A stretch of DNA of 13,554 nt, taken from the NCBI GenBank assembly GCA_022705125.1, contig JAKJFB010000034.1, forward strand, positions 1-13,554, given 5' to 3'. Of this stretch, positions 6,849 to 13,554 are shown in pieces. Position 1 is the first letter of the stretch. Each line of letters starts with the position of its first letter. The position numbers were made by a program, and so were the translations under genes. The notes below the pieces were generated by a model. The model had not been told where the DNA came from. It did not search any database and saw nothing but the letters and a program-made list of their open reading frames with translations. The DNA comes from Pseudomonadota bacterium (lineage in GTDB: Bacteria; Pseudomonadota; Gammaproteobacteria; Pseudomonadales; UBA5518).

Positions 6849-7976
6849 TCAGATCACTGCCTGGGGATAGGAGCCGAGGATCTTCAGCATCACCGTCTGC
6901 TCCTCCAGCTCGGCCAGCACGGCCGCCACCTTCGGATCATCCTGGTGCCCCTCGAATTCGATGAAGAAGAGGTAGGTCCAGGGCTGGGAACGAGAGGGCC
7001 GCGTATCGATGCGCGTCAGCATCAGCTGCTCGCGCTGGAACGGTTCGAGCAGCTTGAACAGCGCGCCGGGCTTGTTGTGCGTGGAGACGATGATCGAGGT
7101 CTTGTCGCTGCCGCTCGGCTTGACCATCTCGCGCCCGACCACGAGGAAGCGCGTGGTGTTGTCGGCGTAGTCCTGGATGCCTGCCGCCAGCGTCACCAGG
7201 CCGTAGGTCTCGCGCGCCATGTCGCCGGCAATCGCGGCGACCGTGGCATCGGCCGCCGCCAGGCGCGCCGCCTCGGCGTTGCTCGACGTCGCCTGCTGCT
7301 CGATGCGCGGCCAGTTCTTCTCCAGCCAGGCGCGGCACTGGGCAAGCGCCTGCTGGTGGGCGCAGATGCGCGTGACGTTTTCCAGCCGGCAGCCGGGCGC
7401 GCCCAGCAGGTGATGCCGGATTGGCAGCTCGACTTCGCCGCAGATCTTCAGCGTCGAGCGCACGAAGTTGTCCAGCGTGTGCGTGACCATGCCCTCGGTG
7501 GAATTCTCCACCGGCACCACGCCGTAGTCCGACTCGCCCGACTCGACTTCCTCGAACACCGCGCCGATCGTCGCCAGCGGACGGCTCAGCACCGCGTAAC
7601 CGAAATGCTTCACCGCCGCGGCCTGGGTGAACGTGCCCTCGGGGCCCAGGAACGCGATGGTCATCGGCTTCTCGAGCGCGAGGCAGGCCGACATGATCTC
7701 GCGGAAGATGTGCGCGACCTCGGTCGCCGGCAGCGGCCCGTCGTTGCGCGCCATCACGCGGCGCAGCACTTGCGCCTCGCGCTCGGGGCGGTAGAAGTTC
7801 ACCTGCCCCGGCTCCACGTGGCCATGTGCCGCCAGCAGCTCGGCCTTCTTCACCTCGGCGACCTGCTGCGCGCACGCGGCACGGCGGTTCAGCAGCGCCT
7901 GCAGCTGCAGGTCGATGCCGTCGATCTCGGCGCGGATGCGATCGAGCGCGCTGGCGGAATCCGTCATCTCGGGCAT
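6849..7976 (-). CDS. pheA: Bifunctional chorismate mutase / prephenate dehydratase (P-protein)
   Basis: PheA isomerises chorismate to prephenate and dehydrates it to phenylpyruvate, the committed path to phenylalanine. The 375-residue protein has three domains: an AroQ-type chorismate mutase (about 7-95, with RAEIDGIDLQLQALLNRR), a prephenate dehydratase (about 105-282, with FLGPEGTFTQ, VPVENSTEG and the catalytic NTTRF at 273-277), and an ACT regulatory domain (about 291-370). The ACT domain has NKPGAL (301-306) and TRIDTRPS (321-328), the latter a conservative version of the ESRP element that binds phenylalanine, so feedback inhibition is expected. It starts 7 nt past the serC stop. The ATG at 7976 is preferred over one three codons downstream, but neither has a strong ribosome-binding site, suggesting coupling to serC. 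No hisC copy lies between pheA and tyrA. Confidence 0.97.
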   Translation of the reverse strand: MPEMTDSASALDRIRAEIDGIDLQLQALLNRRAACAQQVAEVKKAELLAAHGHVEPGQVNFYRPEREAQVLRRVMARNDGPLPATEVAHIFREIMSACLALEKPMTIAFLGPEGTFTQAAAVKHFGYAVLSRPLATIGAVFEEVESGESDYGVVPVENSTEGMVTHTLDNFVRSTLKICGEVELPIRHHLLGAPGCRLENVTRICAHQQALAQCRAWLEKNWPRIEQQATSSNAEAARLAAADATVAAIAGDMARETYGLVTLAAGIQDYADNTTRFLVVGREMVKPSGSDKTSIIVSTHNKPGALFKLLEPFQREQLMLTRIDTRPSRSQPWTYLFFIEFEGHQDDPKVAAVLAELEEQTVMLKILGSYPQAVI

Positions 7977-7983
7977 GCCGTGC

Positions 7984-9066
7984 TCAGCCCTTGCGGGCCG
8001 CGAAGTCCTTCATGAAGTCGATCAGCGCGGTCACCGCGTCCATGCCGACCGCGTTGTAGATGCTCGCGCGCATGCCGCCGACCGAGCGGTGGCCCTCGAG
8101 GTACAGCAGGCCCGCTTTTTCCGCCTCGGCGACGAAGGGCTTCTCGAGCGCGGCGTCGGCCACCGTGAACGGCACGTTCATCCACGAGCGCGAGGCTTTC
8201 TCGACCGGGTTGGCATAGAAGCCGCTGCCGTCGATATAGCCGTACAGCGCCTCGGCCTTGCGCCGGTTGACCTCGCCCATCGCGGCGAGCCCGCCCTGGT
8301 CCTTCAGCCACTGGAACACCAGCCCGGCGAGGTAGATGGAATAGGTGGGCGGCGTGTTGTACATCGAGGCGTTCTTCGCCTGCAGCGTCCAGTCGAGCAC
8401 GGCGGGCGTGCGCGGGTCGGGCCGCCCGAGCAGGTCACGGCGCACGATCACGAGCACCAGCCCCGCCGGACCGATGTTCTTCTGCGCGCCGGCATAGATC
8501 ACGCCGAAGCGGTTCACGTCGATCGGGCGCGACAGGATGGTCGAGGACATATCGGCGACCAGCGGCGTGGCGCCCACCTCCGGCACCCAGCCGTACTCGA
8601 CGCCGCCGATGGTCTCGTTGGGCGTGTAGTGCAGGTAGGCGGCCGCCGGCGAGCGCTGCCATACCGACTGCGCCGGCACGCCGGTGAAGCGCGTGGCTTC
8701 CGAGCTCGCCGCCACGTTGACCTCGCAGTACTTCTGCGCCTCGGCGATGGCCTTGACCGACCACTGTCCGGTGTTCACGTAATCGGCCTTGCCGGCCGCG
8801 CCGAGCAGGTTCAGCGGCACCGCGGCGAACTGCGCCGTCGCGCCGCCCTGCAGGAACAGCACCGCGTAGTCGTCGCTGATGCCTAGCAGCTCGCGCAGGT
8901 CCGCCTCGGCCTTCTCCGCGATGGCGACCATGTCCTTGCCGCGGTGGCTCATTTCCATCACCGAGAGGCCGCGTCCGTGCCAGTCGAGCAGCTCGTCGCG
9001 CGCGCGCGCCAGCACCGCCTCGGGCAGCGCGGCCGGTCCCGCGCAGAAATTGAATACTCGTGTCAT
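7984..9066 (-). CDS. serC: Phosphoserine aminotransferase
   Basis: SerC is a PLP enzyme that moves the amino group of glutamate to 3-phosphohydroxypyruvate in serine synthesis and to the analogous intermediate of pyridoxal phosphate synthesis. The 360-residue protein matches the E. coli family length (362). It starts MTRVFNFCAGPAALP, has GGATAQF (74-80) and TGQWS (99-103) for cofactor phosphate and ring contacts, and YAGAQKNIGPAG with the Schiff-base Lys196. HRSVGGMRASIYNA near the C terminus contains the substrate-binding arginines. The ATG at 9066 has AGGAAGG at 9074-9080, 7 nt upstream. It follows gyrA by 41 nt and precedes pheA by 7 nt, the arrangement seen in Pseudomonas and relatives. 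Confidence 0.97.
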   Translation of the reverse strand: MTRVFNFCAGPAALPEAVLARARDELLDWHGRGLSVMEMSHRGKDMVAIAEKAEADLRELLGISDDYAVLFLQGGATAQFAAVPLNLLGAAGKADYVNTGQWSVKAIAEAQKYCEVNVAASSEATRFTGVPAQSVWQRSPAAAYLHYTPNETIGGVEYGWVPEVGATPLVADMSSTILSRPIDVNRFGVIYAGAQKNIGPAGLVLVIVRRDLLGRPDPRTPAVLDWTLQAKNASMYNTPPTYSIYLAGLVFQWLKDQGGLAAMGEVNRRKAEALYGYIDGSGFYANPVEKASRSWMNVPFTVADAALEKPFVAEAEKAGLLYLEGHRSVGGMRASIYNAVGMDAVTALIDFMKDFAARKG

Positions 9067-9107
9067 GGCTCCGCCTTCCTCGTTGCGTGCGAAAGAAAAA
9101 ATGCGCC

Positions 9108-11702
<2,595 letters not shown>

Positions 11703-11792
11703 AACAACCTGAAAAGTCTATGGATTCGGCCAATACCGGAGCTGCGGCAGCAGGCTGTCGCGCGCGGATTTCGGCGGCTTCAAAGGGGCGGC

Positions 11793-11801
11793 ATCATAGC
11801 A
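11793..11801 (-). promoter_or_regulatory. Candidate extended -10 promoter of gyrA
   Basis: The minus strand carries TGCTATGAT: an extended -10 (TGn) followed by TATGAT, a 5 of 6 match. The only -35 candidate is weak (TTAGCC, with a 19-bp spacer). The bases just downstream are GC-rich (GCCGCCCC). The leader would be about 85 nt. An imperfect dyad, AGCCCC / GGGGCT at 11803-11821, covers the spacer. This is a motif match only. Confidence 0.5.
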
Positions 11802-11871
11802 CAGCCCCCCGCCGCGGGGCTAACCGGCGTCACCCCCGCCGCGCACGCCTCCGGGGCGCAGGGCTTGCGGT

Positions 11872-11877
11872 TATACT
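11872..11877 (+). promoter_or_regulatory. Weak candidate -10 element for mtaD-ubiG
   Basis: TATACT matches the -10 consensus at 5 of 6 bases and lies 39 nt before the mtaD TTG start. No recognisable -35 or TGn extension accompanies it, so it is only a suggestion. Confidence 0.25.
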
Positions 11878-11906
11878 TGCCGCCGCCTTGGGCACCCGAA
11901 CCACCC

Positions 11907-11919
11907 GGGAGGGGTATTG
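11907..11919 (+). promoter_or_regulatory. Ribosome-binding site deciding the mtaD TTG start
   Basis: GGGAGGGG at 11907-11914 contains a perfect GGAGG (11908-11912) ending 4 nt before the TTG at 11917-11919. No in-frame ATG exists before codon 62, which is inside the conserved domain just ahead of the zinc-binding HxH, so a non-ATG start is required; this TTG is the best placed. Confidence 0.7.
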
Positions 11920-13233
11920 GAGAACGTCGACCAGATCATCCGCGCGCGCTGGATCCTGCCGGTGAACCCGCGCGACACCGTGCTGGAGCACCATGCCGTC
12001 GCGCTGCGCGACGGGCGCATCGTGGCCATCGTGCCCGGCGATTGCCTCGCCGGGGCATTCCATGCCCCGCTCGAGACCGCCCTGGACGACCACCTGCTGA
12101 TGCCCGGCCTGGTGAACACCCACGGCCACGCGGCGATGACGCTGCTGCGCGGGCTCGCCGACGACCACACGCTGATGGACTGGCTGCAGGACCATATCTG
12201 GCCGGCCGAGGCGCGCTGGATGGGCGAGGACTTCGTGCGCACCGGCACCCGGCTCGCGATCGCCGAGATGCTCGCCAGCGGCACCACCTGCGCCAGCGAC
12301 ATGTATTTCTTCCCCGACGTGGCCGCCGCGGCCGTGGTGGAAGCGGGTTTCCGTGCCCAGATCGCCTTCCCGATCCTCGAGCACGCCAGCGCCTGGGGCG
12401 CGAACGCCGACGAGTACCTGGCCAGGGGGCTGCAGGTGCGCGACGACTATCGCAGCTGCCCGCGGCTCTCCTTCGCTTTCGGCCCCCATGCGCCCTACAC
12501 CACCAGCGACCAGACCCTGGCGCGCGTGGCGATGCTCGCCGCGGAGCTCGACAGCCCGGTGCAGATGCACGTTCACGAGACGGCCGGGGAAGTGCACGAG
12601 GCGATCGCGCACCACGGCTGCCGCCCGCTGGCGCGCCTCGAGGGACTCGGCCTGCTGTCGCCGCGTTTCCAGGCCGTGCACATGACCCAGGTCGCCCCCG
12701 AGGACCTCGAACTGCTGGTGCGCAACCAGGTCCAGGTGCTGCACTGCCCCAGCTCGAACCTGAAGCTCGCCGCGGGCTTCTGCCCGGTGCGCACGCTGGG
12801 CGCCGCCGGCATCAATGTCGCGCTCGGCACGGACGGGGCCGCCAGCAACAACGCGCTCGACCTGTTCGCCGAGATGCGCCTGGCGGCACTGCTGGCCAAG
12901 GGCAGCAGCGGCGACCCGACGGCGCTGTCGGCGCACGCGGCCGTGCGCATGGCCACGCTGGGTGGCGCCGAGGCACTCGGCCTGGCCGAGCGCATCGGCA
13001 GCCTCGAGCCCGGCAAGGACGCCGACATGATCGCCGTCGACATGCGCCGGATCGCCTGCGCGCCCGTATATGACGCGCATTCGGCGCTCGTCTACACCGG
13101 CAGCGGCGCCGCCGTCACCCACGCCTGGGTCGAGGGCCGCGCCGTGCTGTCCGGACGCCGGCTGTGCACGCTGGCACCCGACGAACTGCACGCCGAGGCG
13201 CTCGCCTGGCAGCACCGCATCGCTGGCCGCTGA
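11917..13233 (+). CDS. mtaD: 5-methylthioadenosine / S-adenosylhomocysteine deaminase
   Basis: This is a 438-residue amidohydrolase of the TRZ/ATZ (COG0402) group. It is closest in my recollection to the Pseudomonas aeruginosa enzyme that deaminates 5'-methylthioadenosine to methylthioinosine. Metal and substrate motifs are all present: NTHGH with His69 and His71, a third metal ligand in HVHETAGE (218-225), HMTQ with His255, and GTDGAASNN with Asp306. The flanking beta-sandwich is formed by the N-terminal ~60 and C-terminal ~60 residues (GSLEPGKDADMIAVD is the typical re-entry). The TTG start is supported by a strong GGAGG and by full family length. It removes by-products of SAM use and sits 38 nt ahead of ubiG, a SAM-dependent methyltransferase, a pairing also seen in Pseudomonas. 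Deaminase specificity (MTA, SAH or adenosine) is inferred from overall similarity. Confidence 0.9.
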   Translation: MENVDQIIRARWILPVNPRDTVLEHHAVALRDGRIVAIVPGDCLAGAFHAPLETALDDHLLMPGLVNTHGHAAMTLLRGLADDHTLMDWLQDHIWPAEARWMGEDFVRTGTRLAIAEMLASGTTCASDMYFFPDVAAAAVVEAGFRAQIAFPILEHASAWGANADEYLARGLQVRDDYRSCPRLSFAFGPHAPYTTSDQTLARVAMLAAELDSPVQMHVHETAGEVHEAIAHHGCRPLARLEGLGLLSPRFQAVHMTQVAPEDLELLVRNQVQVLHCPSSNLKLAAGFCPVRTLGAAGINVALGTDGAASNNALDLFAEMRLAALLAKGSSGDPTALSAHAAVRMATLGGAEALGLAERIGSLEPGKDADMIAVDMRRIACAPVYDAHSALVYTGSGAAVTHAWVEGRAVLSGRRLCTLAPDELHAEALAWQHRIAGR

Positions 13234-13271
13234 ACTCGCGGCCCGCTCAATCGCAACACAGGTCCAGTTGA

Positions 13272-13554
13272 ATGAAGACAGATACGACACCCAACGTCGA
13301 TGCGGCGGAAATCGCCAAGTTCGAGGCGCTGGCGAGCCGCTGGTGGGATCGCGCCGGCGACTTCCGTCCGCTGCACCAGATGAACCCGCTGCGCGCGAAC
13401 TACATCGATGCGCGCTCCCCGGTCGCGGGCCGGCGCGTGCTCGACGTGGGCTGCGGCGGCGGCATCCTCAGCGAGGCGCTGGCGCAGCGCGGCGCCACGG
13501 TCACCGGCATCGACATGGGCGAGGCGCCGCTCGCTGTGGCGCGGCTGCACCTGC
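13272..13554 (+). CDS. ubiG: Ubiquinone biosynthesis O-methyltransferase, 5' part
   Basis: The reading frame opens at an ATG at 13272 and runs off the window after 94 codons, so only the N-terminal part (of about 235-240 residues in the family) is seen. The visible part matches UbiG closely: [13 protein letters not shown] (14-26), PLHQMNPLR (33-41), the SAM-binding motif [10 protein letters not shown] (56-65), and [10 protein letters not shown] with the ribose-binding Asp81. UbiG carries out the two O-methylations of ubiquinone synthesis, using SAM at the membrane-associated Ubi complex. A modest AGG at 13260-13262 lies 9 nt upstream. The 38-nt gap to mtaD suggests cotranscription. The presence of UbiG points to an aerobically respiring ubiquinone user. 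Confidence 0.95.
   Translation, partial: MKTDTTPNVDAAEIAKFEALASRWWDRAGDFRPLHQMNPLRANYIDARSPVAGRRVLDVGCGGGILSEALAQRGATVTGIDMGEAPLAVARLHL

Larger units (their letters stand above)
11703..11916. other. Divergent intergenic region gyrA / mtaD
   Basis: These 214 bases hold no convincing gene. They contain the extended -10 candidate for gyrA near 11793-11801 on the minus strand, a GC dyad at 11803-11821, and the weaker -10 candidate for mtaD at 11872-11877 on the plus strand. The two -10 elements point away from each other about 75 bp apart, so the promoters could share regulation. No mtnA remnant is visible here. Confidence 0.6.

Noticed and set aside
9096..9101. A T6 run on the minus strand just after gyrA, as a possible terminator.
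   Set aside because: No stable GC stem lies directly before it, and the 41-nt gap to serC fits an operon.
11830..13290. A 486-codon minus-strand open frame opposite mtaD.
   Set aside because: mtaD has all its metal-binding motifs and family length; the opposite frame shows none and overlaps the start of ubiG.

Overview
The window is an ordinary housekeeping stretch of a GC-rich genome, very probably a gammaproteobacterium. The evidence is the gene order gyrA-serC-pheA-tyrA-aroA-cmk-rpsA-ihfB-lapA-pyrF, a bifunctional P-protein PheA, an IHF beta subunit, a full-length six-domain ribosomal protein S1 and UbiG of the ubiquinone pathway. Several proteins (AroA, MtaD, TyrA) resemble Pseudomonas-type homologues more than enteric ones as I recall them, but I cannot name a genus from the sequence alone.

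Layout. Eleven genes lie on the minus strand, transcribed from right to left. gyrA (DNA gyrase A) starts at 11702 and is followed by serC, pheA, tyrA, aroA and cmk with gaps of 41, 7, 4, 28 and 30 nt, which looks like one operon. It supplies phosphoserine aminotransferase and steps of phenylalanine, tyrosine and chorismate synthesis, ending in CMP kinase. A hairpin plus a T7 run then separates cmk from rpsA, which has its own 163-nt leader region. A strong hairpin follows rpsA, and a plausible sigma70-type promoter restarts transcription for ihfB, lapA and pyrF. The last minus-strand gene is a small secreted ComEA-like helix-hairpin-helix protein, closed by a strong intrinsic terminator at the left edge. 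Divergent from gyrA, on the plus strand, are mtaD (5-methylthioadenosine/S-adenosylhomocysteine deaminase) and the first 94 codons of ubiG, which runs off the right edge.

How it fits together. The left arm mixes nucleotide metabolism (pyrF, cmk), translation (rpsA), nucleoid structure (ihfB, gyrA) and aromatic amino acid synthesis (aroA, tyrA, pheA, serC). The right arm handles S-adenosylmethionine by-products (mtaD) beside a SAM-dependent methyltransferase (ubiG). Compared with well-known relatives, lapB is missing between lapA and pyrF, no hisC copy lies between pheA and tyrA, no mtnA lies between gyrA and mtaD, and tyrA and aroA are separate genes rather than a fusion.

I found no mobile element, CRISPR array, tRNA, rRNA or recognisable novel system. 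The points most worth a second look are residue-level oddities (a valine in the GyrA box, an asparagine in the TyrA cofactor site, a class II-like EPSP synthase that keeps the ordinary glycine), two non-ATG starts, and a perfect 9-bp inverted repeat in front of the comEA-like gene.
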